64,000 nt of DNA from SZUA-36 sp964650905 (GTDB lineage: Bacteria > Pseudomonadota > Gammaproteobacteria > Xanthomonadales > SZUA-36). The stretch is taken from assembly GCA_964650905.1 (NCBI GenBank), contig CAZYVH010000005.1:8645-72644 (forward strand), written 5' to 3'. The notes beneath the pieces were generated by a model. That model worked only from the letters and a program-made list of their open reading frames with translations, was not told where the DNA came from and ran no database searches. A program made the position numbers and the translations under genes. The first letter of the stretch is position 1; each line of letters starts with the position of its first letter. Below, piece after piece: positions 32,372 to 41,012 of this stretch.

Positions 32372-34318
32372 TTAAGCACGGTTCATTCTGCCGGTGACGA
32401 GGTCGTCCACCACTTCCGGGTCGGCCAACGTCGAGATGTCACCGAGATTTCCATAGTCGTTCTCTGCGATCTTGCGCAGGATTCGGCGCATGATCTTACC
32501 CGAGCGGGTCTTGGGCAGTGCTGGTGCCCACTGCAACAGATCGGGTGTGGCGATTGGGCCGATTTCCTTTCGTACCCAGTTGCGTAATTCGTTACGTAGT
32601 TCCTCACTGGGTTCCACCCCGGCGATCAAGGTAACGTAGACATAGATGCCCTGACCCTTGATATCGTGCGGGTAACCGACCACTGCGGCCTCTGCAACCA
32701 TCGGGTGTGACACCAATGCGCTTTCAACCTCGGCAGTACCCATGCGATGACCGGAAATGTTGAGCACGTCATCGACACGGCCGGTGATCCAGTAATAACC
32801 GTCTTCGTCTCGTTTGCAGCCATCGCCGGTAAAATACTTACCTGGATACCTGGTGAAATAAGCCTGCACAAAGCGCTGGTGATCACCATAAATCGTACGC
32901 ATTTGACCTGGCCAGCTGTCGGTAATGACCAACTGGCCCTGAGCAGTACCTTCCAGAGCTTTGCCCTCGCCATCAACGATGGCGAGCATGATGCCCGGTA
33001 GTGGGGAACTGGCGGCACCGGGTTTCATCGGGGTCGCGCCAGGTAAGGGGCTGATTAAAATACCCCCGGTTTCTGTTTGCCACCAGGTATCAACGATAGG
33101 GCAGCGGTCTTCACCGACAACATGAAAATACCATTCCCAGGCCTCGGGGTTGATCGGTTCCCCAACGGTGCCGAGCAGACGCAGACTTTTCCTGGAGGTA
33201 CGCCTGACGGGTTCGTCACCGTCACGCATCAGCGCACGGATAGCGGTGGGTGCGGTGTAACAGACATTGACCTGGTGCTTGTCACAGATCTGCCAGAAAC
33301 GACGGGTATCCGGGTAATTGGGTACCCCTTCGAACATCAGTGTGGTGGCGCCGTTAGCCAGTGGGCCATAGACGATGTAACTGTGACCGGTGACCCAGCC
33401 AACATCAGCAGTACACCAGTAGATATCGCCGTCCTGGTAATCAAATACCAGTTCATGGGTAAACGAGACATACACCATGTAGCCGCCGGTGGTGTGCATA
33501 ACGCCCTTGGGTTTACCCGTTGAACCGGATGTGTAGAGGATGAACAGGGGGTCCTCGGCACCCATTTCCTCGCAGGGACAGTCATCCCAGAACGTTGCAT
33601 CGTAATCATGCAGCCAGTGGTCGCGGTCCGGCTGCATATGAGTCTGGCTATCGGTATTTCGTACCACCAACACGGATCGCAGCAAGCCCATGACATCTTT
33701 GCGTCGACACGCCTGATCAACATTGTCTTTGAGCGGGATGGGGTTACCGCCGCGCATGCCTTCGTTGGCGGTCACCAGGATCGTGGACTGGCAATCTACA
33801 ATGCGCCCCGCCAGGGCGTCTGGTGAAAAGCCGCCAAATACGACGGAATGGACGGCGCCGATGCGTGCACAGGCGAGCATGGCAATGACCGCATCCGGTA
33901 TCATTGGCATATAGATTGTGACCCGGTCGCCACGCCTGGTTCCGAGTTCTTTCAACACATTGGCCATACGACAGACACGCTCAAATAACTCACGGTAACT
34001 GATGTGCAGGTCGTGGGCTGGGTCATCGCCTTCCCAGATGATGGCGGTCTGCTCGGCGCGCGTTTCAAGGTGTCGGTCGATACAGTTGTAACAAGCGTTC
34101 AGGGTGCCGTCTGCAAACCATTGGATGTGCAGGTCTTCAGGGTCAAACGAGACATCACGCACCTGGCTGAAGGGTCTGATCCAGTTGATACGCCGCGCCT
34201 GATCCGACCAGAAACCACTATTGTCCTCGACCGACTGGCGGTACATGTCTTCATACCGTTGCTGGTCAACGCGGGTGCGTTGTGCGGCCGCGGGTACTAC
34301 CGGGTAGATTTTGTTCAT
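32372..34318 (-). CDS. acs: Acetyl-CoA synthetase (AMP-forming)
   Basis: A 648-residue ANL-family enzyme (E. coli Acs 652). It has the P-loop-like YTSGSTGKPKGVMHT, the acetate-pocket region WWQTETGG, the hinge region GRVDDVLNISGHR and the acetylatable lysine in KTRSGKIMRR near the C-terminus. I start at the ATG at 34318 (MNKIYPVV); an open frame to 34501 overlaps the rhomboid gene and is not coding. It activates acetate to acetyl-CoA and is the assimilation partner for acetate that could leave the BMC pathway. Confidence 0.96.
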   Translation of the reverse strand: MNKIYPVVPAAAQRTRVDQQRYEDMYRQSVEDNSGFWSDQARRINWIRPFSQVRDVSFDPEDLHIQWFADGTLNACYNCIDRHLETRAEQTAIIWEGDDPAHDLHISYRELFERVCRMANVLKELGTRRGDRVTIYMPMIPDAVIAMLACARIGAVHSVVFGGFSPDALAGRIVDCQSTILVTANEGMRGGNPIPLKDNVDQACRRKDVMGLLRSVLVVRNTDSQTHMQPDRDHWLHDYDATFWDDCPCEEMGAEDPLFILYTSGSTGKPKGVMHTTGGYMVYVSFTHELVFDYQDGDIYWCTADVGWVTGHSYIVYGPLANGATTLMFEGVPNYPDTRRFWQICDKHQVNVCYTAPTAIRALMRDGDEPVRRTSRKSLRLLGTVGEPINPEAWEWYFHVVGEDRCPIVDTWWQTETGGILISPLPGATPMKPGAASSPLPGIMLAIVDGEGKALEGTAQGQLVITDSWPGQMRTIYGDHQRFVQAYFTRYPGKYFTGDGCKRDEDGYYWITGRVDDVLNISGHRMGTAEVESALVSHPMVAEAAVVGYPHDIKGQGIYVYVTLIAGVEPSEELRNELRNWVRKEIGPIATPDLLQWAPALPKTRSGKIMRRILRKIAENDYGNLGDISTLADPEVVDDLVTGRMNRA

Positions 34319-34347
34319 TATTCTTGTTTTTCCAAAGTGAGAAAGGC

Positions 34348-34971
34348 TTATTTCCAGGTCATGCCGGGTCGCCAGCCCCAGCGCCACAATAATCCGGCGC
34401 CGAAAAACAGACCGCCCAAGTGCGCAAAATGAGCGACTTGCGGCATGGCACCGGTGACACCGAAAAGCAACTCGGCAGCACCGTAAATCAACACAAACCA
34501 TTTTGCCTTAATTGGTACCGGAAAGAAAATCAGGATCAGACGGTTTTCAGGCCACATTACCCCGTAGGCCAGTAACAATCCAAAAACTGCACCTGAAGCC
34601 CCAATGGTAGGATATACTTCGCCGCTGACATACTGCACCAGCAACTGGATCACACCGGCCCCGATGAGACAAATGCCAAAATATTCTGCAAAACGCCGGC
34701 TACCCCACATCTTTTCTACCGGCAGACCAAACATCCACAGGGCGAACATATTAAAAAACAGATGATTGAAACTGCCATGCAAAAATGCATAACTGACCAG
34801 TTGCCATGGTTGGAAGTAACCGCTATACAGAGGCCACAACGCGAGCTGGGCAGACAGGTTGTGCAGCAGGTAGACCAGCGTACAGGCAATGATGATGCCA
34901 ATGGATAGCGGTGGGCGTGTCACGCGTTGCAAAATGGGCTGCTGGTTCAATTTCGATCTCCTGTGGGGCAC
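34348..34971 (-). CDS. Rhomboid family intramembrane serine protease
   Basis: A 207-residue, six-helix membrane protein. The catalytic Ser is in GASGAVFG and the His in VAHFAHLGG, with the helix-2 HxxxN-type segment FLHGSFNHLFFNMF. It cleaves membrane helices of unknown substrates. The start is a GTG at 34971 without a clear Shine-Dalgarno. It lies 29 nt upstream of acs on the same strand. Confidence 0.88.
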   Translation of the reverse strand: MPHRRSKLNQQPILQRVTRPPLSIGIIIACTLVYLLHNLSAQLALWPLYSGYFQPWQLVSYAFLHGSFNHLFFNMFALWMFGLPVEKMWGSRRFAEYFGICLIGAGVIQLLVQYVSGEVYPTIGASGAVFGLLLAYGVMWPENRLILIFFPVPIKAKWFVLIYGAAELLFGVTGAMPQVAHFAHLGGLFFGAGLLWRWGWRPGMTWK

Positions 34972-35045
34972 CGGTGGAGTAAGGCCTGGTTCAGATTGAC
35001 GGATTGTGGCAATTCATCGGATAAGTGCTGGTTTATAATACTACA

Positions 35046-35258
35046 ATGATAACGAATAACGTTCTTGCCTCCGAGGCAACAAATTTGGTGACCGTATACG
35101 CATCTTCGAGCACAGCGCTCAAACCCCATTACTATGATGCCGCCAGACGTTTGGGCGAAGTGCCCGCTGGCGCCGGCAAGGCTATCATTTATGGTGCGGG
35201 CGGTAGCGGGCTGATGGGGTCGTGTCGCCATTCACTTTGCCAACGTGAAGCCATATAA
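35046..35258 (+). pseudogene. Truncated LOG-family gene (N-terminal third only)
   Basis: The frame starts at ATG 35046 and reads LVTVYASSSTALKPHYYDAA, then AGKAIIYGAGGSGLMGS, the N-terminus of LOG/TIGR00730 proteins (cytokinin riboside 5'-monophosphate phosphoribohydrolase family, normally about 180-190 residues). It then runs into unrelated residues and stops. The catalytic PGGxGTxxE motif is missing. A sharp break after GLMGS (about 35220) points to a deletion that joined this stub to DNA just before the next gene. Confidence 0.65.
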
Positions 35259-35261
35259 CCC

Positions 35262-36122
35262 TTGACTGACGAAACGGGAAATAAAGGAGCTGAACAGAGT
35301 CTGCGTAAGCTGCCAGGCGTACGCGGCCTGGCGTGGTTTACCGGTAGCTGGACGTTGCTCAGGAGGCAACCATTTCGCCTCTTGCTGATCAGCCTGTTTT
35401 TGCAGGTTCTGCTGAGCTTCTCACAGACCCAGGCATTGGGATTGCTGGTACTTTTGTGTCTGCCGGCCTTGAGCGCCGGTATGTTGCAGGCCTTCCACGA
35501 GGTCGAAAGTGACAAAAAACCGTTACTGGCGACGTTGTTTTTGCCATTCACTTCCATGAGCCGGACGAGCCGCTTGCTGCTATTGGGGGCCCTGGTTATG
35601 GCCCTTGGCCTGCTGGTCGTTACATTGATTTTATCTGGACAGGTGGTCAGCCTGGATGTTGATACGATCAATCGTATCGAGAAGGGTGATCTTGAAGCGA
35701 TTGGTCTGCTTGACCCGGCTTTGATCGAAAATGCCATCATGGCGATGGCCATTGGCACTGCCATCAGCGGCAGTATTACGTATTTTGCCGCACCATTGAT
35801 CTGGTTCAAAGAACAATCCACGGGCCGGGCGGTGGTATTGGGTCTGAAGGCGCTCGCCCTTAACTGGCGACCATTACTTCTCGTTGGTTTATTACTGGGT
35901 TTGTTGGCGGCTCCCATTGCCGTACTGTTGGCTTCGTTTTACCTGTCCGCGATCAACGGGGCGTCCGGGTCTTTGTGGCTGGGTGTGTTGATGCTGGTAT
36001 TGGGTCCATTGTTCCAATTATTACTTTTTGGTACCCAGTACCTGGCTTTCAGGGATATTTTTGGTCTGCGGACTCCAAACAAGAACCCTGCGGATGATGC
36101 GGGCAATCAGCTGGTCGCCTGA
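35262..36122 (+). CDS. BPSS1780-like membrane protein
   Basis: A 286-residue protein with about six membrane helices. The N-terminus RGLAWFTGSWTLLRRQPFRLLLISLF and the LLLCLPALSAGMLQAFHEVE segment match the BPSS1780 family of uncharacterised inner-membrane proteins. The start is a TTG at 35262 that overlaps a stop from the truncated upstream frame; no ATG occurs before the conserved start. It is convergent with tatC and overlaps it by 16 nt. Confidence 0.75.
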   Translation: MTDETGNKGAEQSLRKLPGVRGLAWFTGSWTLLRRQPFRLLLISLFLQVLLSFSQTQALGLLVLLCLPALSAGMLQAFHEVESDKKPLLATLFLPFTSMSRTSRLLLLGALVMALGLLVVTLILSGQVVSLDVDTINRIEKGDLEAIGLLDPALIENAIMAMAIGTAISGSITYFAAPLIWFKEQSTGRAVVLGLKALALNWRPLLLVGLLLGLLAAPIAVLLASFYLSAINGASGSLWLGVLMLVLGPLFQLLLFGTQYLAFRDIFGLRTPNKNPADDAGNQLVA

Positions 36123-36871
36123 TCAGCTTGATCCGTCGTTTTAGACTGCACCAGGACACGCGAAAAAAAGATACCGATTTCAAACAACAACCACATCGGC
36201 AGCGCCAGCAGCGTTTGTGAAATGACATCTGGTGGTGTCAGTATCATTCCCAGCGCAAATGCACCGACGATGATATAAGGCCGCCAGCTGGCCAGCTTGT
36301 CCGCAGTCGTGATACCGGTGGCCACCAGTATTATGGTCGCAATGGGCACTTCAAACGTGATGCCGAAAGCGATGAAAAGCGTTATCACGAAATCGAGATA
36401 TTTGCTGATATCCGTCATGACCGCCACACCCTCAGGCGCCACTCGCGTGAGAAATCCAAACACCAGCGGAAAGACCACGAAATAGGCAAATGCGCAACCC
36501 GTGTAAAACAGTGCGACCGAAGAAAACAGCAAGGGTCGTGCGAGTCGCTTCTCATTCTTGAACAGTGCTGGCGCGACGAATGCCCACAGCTGATACAGCA
36601 TGACCGGGATCGATATCATGACGGCCACCAGCAGGGTTAGTTTGAAGGGCGTCAGGAACGGTGAAGCCACATCGATGGCGATCATACTGCTACCCTGGGG
36701 TAATTGTGCCAACATTGGCGAGGCCAGGGCTTCATAGAGATGACGTGAGAACGGTAACAGGCCCAGCAGAACGACCAACACGGTTACACACGCTTTCAGC
36801 AAACGGCTGCGCAGCTCGACCAGGTGCTCAAGGAAGCTTAATTCCTGATCCTGTTCGGGTGGCTCAGTCAT
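36107..36871 (-). CDS. tatC: Twin-arginine translocase subunit TatC
   Basis: About 254 residues with six membrane helices. The N-terminal SFLEHLVELRSRLLKA is the TatC signature that reads the twin-arginine signal, and PLLFSSVALFYTGCAFAYFVVFP and the FEVPIATIIL region follow. It forms the Tat receptor with TatB. Its ATG overlaps the tatB end by 8 nt; an earlier in-frame start at 36919 is unlikely. Confidence 0.97.
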   Translation of the reverse strand: MTEPPEQDQELSFLEHLVELRSRLLKACVTVLVVLLGLLPFSRHLYEALASPMLAQLPQGSSMIAIDVASPFLTPFKLTLLVAVMISIPVMLYQLWAFVAPALFKNEKRLARPLLFSSVALFYTGCAFAYFVVFPLVFGFLTRVAPEGVAVMTDISKYLDFVITLFIAFGITFEVPIATIILVATGITTADKLASWRPYIIVGAFALGMILTPPDVISQTLLALPMWLLFEIGIFFSRVLVQSKTTDQADQATS

Positions 36872-37232
36872 CACTTTCCTGGCTGTCTGCAGCCGGCAGT
36901 ACTGGAGCGGGCGCCTCATGACCGGATGGTTCGGGTTTGGTCATTGCCGTATCGGGGTCTTTCGTCCCCGGTAGTTCGCGGCTGAAGCCGGGTATGTCCC
37001 GTATTTCATTGCTGACACGCCTGAACTCCTTGCTGGCACGTTTGATCGGGTCGATGATTTCCGTATCGTTGAGTTCGGATTCAATGGTGTTTCGCAAGCT
37101 GATCCAGCTGGCCCGGGCTTTGCGTACAAAACCACCGATGGTGCGGGCCACACCCGGCAGGCGCTCGGGACCGAGCACCAGCAAACCGATCAGGGAGAGT
37201 AAAAAAAGCTCCGAAAAACCGACATCAAACAT
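36864..37232 (-). CDS. tatB: Sec-independent translocase protein TatB
   Basis: A 122-residue protein: MFDVGFSELFLLSLIGLLVLGPERLP gives the single membrane helix and the E-to-G-PERLP hinge of TatB, followed by an amphipathic helix and a charged Pro-rich tail. It works with TatC to bind Tat substrates. It overlaps tatA and tatC by 8 nt each, so the operon is translationally coupled. Confidence 0.95.
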   Translation of the reverse strand: MFDVGFSELFLLSLIGLLVLGPERLPGVARTIGGFVRKARASWISLRNTIESELNDTEIIDPIKRASKEFRRVSNEIRDIPGFSRELPGTKDPDTAMTKPEPSGHEAPAPVLPAADSQESDD

Positions 37233-37476
37233 CTTTGTTGGTCGGACTCGATGCCGGGGCTTTTTCCTGTTGTTCCTGTGTGTTTGCAGTGGTTTGCTGT
37301 GCGTCTGTCAGTTGTTCAGGCGCGCTGTCCGCAGGATCCTCTTCCATACCTTTGCGAAAACCCTTTATCGCGCCACCTAGGTCGGAGCCGATATTCCGCA
37401 GACGCTTGGTACCGAAAACCAGTACGACAATTAACAGCAGGATCAGCAGCTGCCAGATGCTTATTCCACCAATCAT
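37225..37476 (-). CDS. tatA: Sec-independent translocase protein TatA
   Basis: An 83-residue protein with one N-terminal membrane helix (ISIWQLLILLLIVVLVFGTKRL), the FGTKRLRNIGSDLG hinge and an acidic Gln/Ala/Thr-rich tail. It forms the export pore for folded proteins. It is the first gene of tatABC. Confidence 0.96.
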   Translation of the reverse strand: MIGGISIWQLLILLLIVVLVFGTKRLRNIGSDLGGAIKGFRKGMEEDPADSAPEQLTDAQQTTANTQEQQEKAPASSPTNKDV

Positions 37477-37555
37477 GTTTAACTCCGGTGTTTTTAACGT
37501 GTGTGCAGTTTAGCCCAAAGTAGAGGGTTTGGCTGCAAAAATTAGATTATGGATA

Positions 37556-38530
37556 TCAGCAGATGCGTTTGCGAAGAGCGGCGATACCGGCGAGTAACAA
37601 CAGGCTTGCCAACAAACCGCGGCCGATACGGTCGAGTGTCGGGACGCGTGGAAACATTACCCCTACTTCCTCTTTGGGCTGCACGGCACACGCTTGTGGC
37701 GGGACAATGGCGAGGCTTTCAAAACCGGTTTCTTTGGTTTCGCTTACCAGGGTTGCGGTCCCGGTCCCGGTATCAATCCGCAATATCTGGCTGGGTTGGT
37801 ACGCTAGTTTGTTATTAATAATGCTGCGATCGGTGATGGCCCACAAAGTGCCCTCATCATCAAATGCCAGGCCTCCCTGGCTGTATGCACCAGCTTCGTT
37901 ACCCAATGCCCCGATCAACGTGGCCACGCCGGTTTGCATATCGATACTATAGAGGTTGGGCGAGTCTGTGGTGCCATCTTCAAATTGCCCGTTACCGAGA
38001 CCATACATATTGACCGGGTTGCCAATAGCGGCAATGGCGCTGATGTTTACGCCAAGCGCGCCCTCGCTGCCAATAATTTCGCGACTACCATCCTCGAGCT
38101 TAAGACGATACAGTGTTCGGGTTAGCACGGATGTCACGTATAAGTCGCCCTCGCAGGTGAAGGTCATGCCAAAATCATTACCACCAAGTGGCGCAAAGCC
38201 GTTCAGATCTACTTGATCGTTAAAACTGACAATACCCGTTGTTGTATTTATAGGGAACAAAGTGCGTGATTCATCATCGATACCCCACAGGGTCAGGCTA
38301 TCTGGAGAGAAGGCCAGGCCCTCGGTGTCGATGCGGGTTTCAATCCCGTTGAAGAGTTCGCCCTTGCGCTGCTCGCCGCCGGTTGCGAGGTCAATAGAGT
38401 AGAGGCTGTCAGCGGTCGGGGCTGCGCTACCGCTGTCTGAATTGATGCTGTACGCTATGGGTGCACCGTATGCGGTCAAGGCAAACAGTGAAACAAACAT
38501 CAAAAGGAGATGGCGAAATAGCTTGGTCAT
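37556..38530 (-). CDS. Exported beta-propeller protein with IPTL-CTERM-like sorting tail
   Basis: About 324 residues from the ATG at 38530. There is a signal peptide (cleavage near residue 22) and then a series of blade-like repeats (SLYSIDLATGG, TLYRLKLEDGS, NLYSIDMQTGV, QILRIDTGTGT), as in DUF4394/SMP-30-like propellers. The C-terminal 29 residues comprise VPTL, a hydrophobic helix and a basic RKR end. That is the layout of IPTL-CTERM sorting signals, which may anchor the protein at the surface. An ATG five codons upstream (38545) is less likely. Confidence 0.78.
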   Translation of the reverse strand: MTKLFRHLLLMFVSLFALTAYGAPIAYSINSDSGSAAPTADSLYSIDLATGGEQRKGELFNGIETRIDTEGLAFSPDSLTLWGIDDESRTLFPINTTTGIVSFNDQVDLNGFAPLGGNDFGMTFTCEGDLYVTSVLTRTLYRLKLEDGSREIIGSEGALGVNISAIAAIGNPVNMYGLGNGQFEDGTTDSPNLYSIDMQTGVATLIGALGNEAGAYSQGGLAFDDEGTLWAITDRSIINNKLAYQPSQILRIDTGTGTATLVSETKETGFESLAIVPPQACAVQPKEEVGVMFPRVPTLDRIGRGLLASLLLLAGIAALRKRIC

Positions 38531-38635
38531 GCAGGCAGCACCCATCCTCGTCGTATTTACAACTGGAAGGACATGCTAGCAGAAAAAACTTTTATTACAA
38601 GGCCTTATATATGCTTATTGTGAACAGGAATTTTA

Positions 38636-38655
38636 TTGTTGTAAAATTGCAACAA
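38636..38655. promoter_or_regulatory. 20-bp palindrome upstream of hemH
   Basis: The arms TTGTTG (38636-38641) and CAACAA (38650-38655) enclose an AT-rich centre that is itself near-symmetric. It lies in the AT-rich 305-nt region (38531-38835) between the divergent propeller and hemH genes, about 180 nt before hemH and 106 nt before the propeller gene. It looks like a regulator-binding site; no consensus is recognised. I see no gene in the remainder of this region. Confidence 0.35.
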
Positions 38656-38835
38656 GGTATGGTCAAAACCTCTTTAACGGACTTTGGATGGATTCTTTAC
38701 AAGCGCTTTTATAGACATGGCTTTGACGTGGGTTGTGTTCACAATGGCCTTGAATGCACCGTTCGCAGGCTGCAAAATCTCCTGTAGTGTCGTATTTTAG
38801 CAACATGGCTTATTTTAATAATAGCGGGAATTCTT

Positions 38836-39789
38836 ATGCCTGAGCATGGTGTTCTACTGGTCAATCTGGGTACGCCTGCCGCGCCCGATAAAAAGGAGGT
38901 TAAACGGTTTCTTTCCGAGTTCCTGTCTGATCCCCGGGTGGTCGACCTGCCACGCTGGTTGTGGCTGCCGTTATTGAAACTTGTCATTATTCCTCTGCGC
39001 AAAAGACAGGTTGCTGAGGCTTATCAGAAAATCTGGTTGAAAGAGGGTTCGCCCTTGCTGGTTTACTCCATGGAATTGTGTGAAGGCCTGAATCAACATC
39101 TGGGCAACAGCACAGATATCAGGCTGGCTATGCGCTACGGCAGTCCACACATCCATGATCAGCTTGAACAAATGCAGGCTGCGGGCGTTCACAAATTGTT
39201 GGTGTTGCCACTTTATCCGCAATACTCAGCAACCACCACGGAAACTGTATTTGATGCAGTTTCCAGCACACTCGCAGAACTGAACTGGTCACCCGAAATC
39301 CATCTGATGAAACACTATTTTGAGCGACCCGGGTGGGTCCATTCAATTGCCAGTTCAGTGCGTAACTTCCAACTGCAACACGGTAAGGCCGAAAAGTTGC
39401 TATTTTCAATGCACGGAATACCCAGACGCATGGTGGATGCGGGTGACCCTTATCAGCAACATTGCCAGCAGAGTGTTGCCTCTGTTGCCGAAGTGCTGAA
39501 ACAGGAAGCATTGCTCACCTTTCAGTCACGCGTGGGTCGTGAGCCGTGGCTTGAGCCCTATACCGATAACGTTATCCGGGAGTTGGCTGAGACCGGTGTA
39601 AAACATATCCAGGTGATCAGTCCCGGTTTTTCGGTGGATTGCCTTGAGACACTGGAAGAAATTGCCATTCGGTATAAGGACCTGTTTATCAGGAACGGGG
39701 GCAGAAAATTTGAATACATACCTGCACTCAACGCCTCGGATGAACATGTTGGCCTGTTTGCGTCGATCATTGAGCAGTATTTTTCTTAG
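38836..39789 (+). CDS. hemH: Ferrochelatase
   Basis: A 317-residue ferrochelatase inserting Fe2+ into protoporphyrin IX to make haem. Conserved residues: GVLLVNLGTP at the start, the catalytic His in LFSMHGIPRR, and the acidic VDCLETLEEI motif near the C-terminus. It is close in length to E. coli HemH (320). It stands as a single gene followed 46 nt later by the QueD homologue. Confidence 0.96.
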   Translation: MPEHGVLLVNLGTPAAPDKKEVKRFLSEFLSDPRVVDLPRWLWLPLLKLVIIPLRKRQVAEAYQKIWLKEGSPLLVYSMELCEGLNQHLGNSTDIRLAMRYGSPHIHDQLEQMQAAGVHKLLVLPLYPQYSATTTETVFDAVSSTLAELNWSPEIHLMKHYFERPGWVHSIASSVRNFQLQHGKAEKLLFSMHGIPRRMVDAGDPYQQHCQQSVASVAEVLKQEALLTFQSRVGREPWLEPYTDNVIRELAETGVKHIQVISPGFSVDCLETLEEIAIRYKDLFIRNGGRKFEYIPALNASDEHVGLFASIIEQYFS

Positions 39790-39835
39790 CGATTGAACCA
39801 TTGCACCTGCACCCCGGCGCGGTCACAATTAAGCC

Positions 39836-40192
39836 ATGGAGATATTCAGAGTGTTCCAGGTCGAGGCGGCTCACCGCCTGCCGAATGTACCCGAAGGACA
39901 TAAATGTGCGCGTTTGCACGGTCACTCGTTTCGTATAGAAGTGTACATTAAAGGCCCACTGGATGACGCGCAGGGCTGGGTCATGGATTTCGCCGAGCTA
40001 CGGCGTGTATTTCAATCCGTGTTTGACCAGCTTGATCATCACTACCTGAATGATATTGATGGGCTCGAGAACCCGACCAGTGAAAACCTGGCGCGCTGGA
40101 TATGGGGACAGTTGTCAGCGGAGCTTATCGGTCTGGATAAAATAATTGTCCAGGAAACCTGCAATGCAGGCTGTATTTATCGTGGTGATTAA
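39836..40192 (+). CDS. queD: 6-pyruvoyl-tetrahydropterin synthase family (6-carboxytetrahydropterin synthase)
   Basis: A 118-residue PTPS-fold protein. Zinc ligands His13, His28 and His30 (AAHRLP; LHGHSF) and the catalytic Cys24 in HKCARLHGHS are intact, with MDFAELRR and the C-terminal VQET substrate-binding Glu. QueD makes 6-carboxy-tetrahydropterin for queuosine. Short QueD-like enzymes of this kind are sometimes PTPS-I/III variants; the Cys position favours QueD. The other que genes are not in the window. Confidence 0.9.
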   Translation: MEIFRVFQVEAAHRLPNVPEGHKCARLHGHSFRIEVYIKGPLDDAQGWVMDFAELRRVFQSVFDQLDHHYLNDIDGLENPTSENLARWIWGQLSAELIGLDKIIVQETCNAGCIYRGD

Positions 40193-40218
40193 TGAACGCC
40201 ACTGCAACCATAAACGGA

Positions 40219-40818
40219 TTAGCAACCCGTACAGACTCCCGCACCATCGCAAAACGGTTTTTTGCTGGATTTTCCACAGCGGCAAAGGGCACCGTTCATG
40301 GTGATACACTCCTGTCCCTTATTGTTGTAGATGCGCAAATAACCATGGAATTTCAACGGCCCGTTTTTTATGCACGTTACAGTTAACGATTGTGGCCGCT
40401 TGACTGGCATCAAGTCCGAAATCTGTTGCACACCGCCAACATCGAGAAACTCGATCGCCAGGTGCTGATCATCACAGACCGGTTTGTTTTTTGATGCGCC
40501 GCAACGGCACAGGTTGATGTGGTTGACGTGGGTAACCGATCCGTCTTCAGTGATCAGCGTAATATTGCCCGACATCTTCAGCGGGCCACCGCTGGTGACC
40601 AGTACTTCATTGGGTAGATCCAACCGTCTCGGCACACGTTTATTACCACGCTGTTCGCGAAACCAGCGGTCCAGTGCTTTCTCGTCGGTTGTTTCCTGTG
40701 GCTCATCAACCATTACGGGCGGTTGATCACCGGACTGAGTTGGGGGGTCGTCGTACGACAGGGGGTCTGATTCTGGCCAATTGAAAGGCTTGGCGAATAC
40801 CTTGAGTGCGTCATCCAT
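40219..40818 (-). CDS. CDGSH iron-sulfur domain protein (two motifs, second incomplete)
   Basis: A 199-residue protein with two CDGSH-type motifs. The first is complete: CRCG, then KPVCDDQH (Cys104, 106, 115, His119), with Asp-Gln in place of Gly-Ser. The second is CRCG, then KPFCDGAG (Cys179, 181, 190), where the ligand His is replaced by Gly194 and the protein ends five residues later with VCTGC. CDGSH proteins bind [2Fe-2S] by three Cys and one His. The N-terminal 70 residues are Pro/Asp/Glu-rich and disordered; between the motifs lie DUF-type strands (SGGPLKMSGNITL; NGPLKFHGYLRI) typical of bacterial CDGSH proteins. Confidence 0.88.
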   Translation of the reverse strand: MDDALKVFAKPFNWPESDPLSYDDPPTQSGDQPPVMVDEPQETTDEKALDRWFREQRGNKRVPRRLDLPNEVLVTSGGPLKMSGNITLITEDGSVTHVNHINLCRCGASKNKPVCDDQHLAIEFLDVGGVQQISDLMPVKRPQSLTVTCIKNGPLKFHGYLRIYNNKGQECITMNGALCRCGKSSKKPFCDGAGVCTGC

Positions 40819-41012
40819 GACTAAATCTCCAGGAAATTCTTACAACATCTACAGTTATACTAATACAATACACTATTTATCAATAAATACAATGGTTCAT
40901 GGGAAATGCTATTTCAATATTGATCGGCTTGCTCCCATGGTCGTTGCGGCAAACCGAACGTCTTCCCAGAGCCTGGAATGACGGTATACGGGATCTTATC
41001 AACCGTTTCTGC

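Noticed and set aside
33077..33523. Plus-strand open frame of 148 codons within acs
   Set aside because: Antisense to the conserved acetyl-CoA synthetase; no independent evidence.
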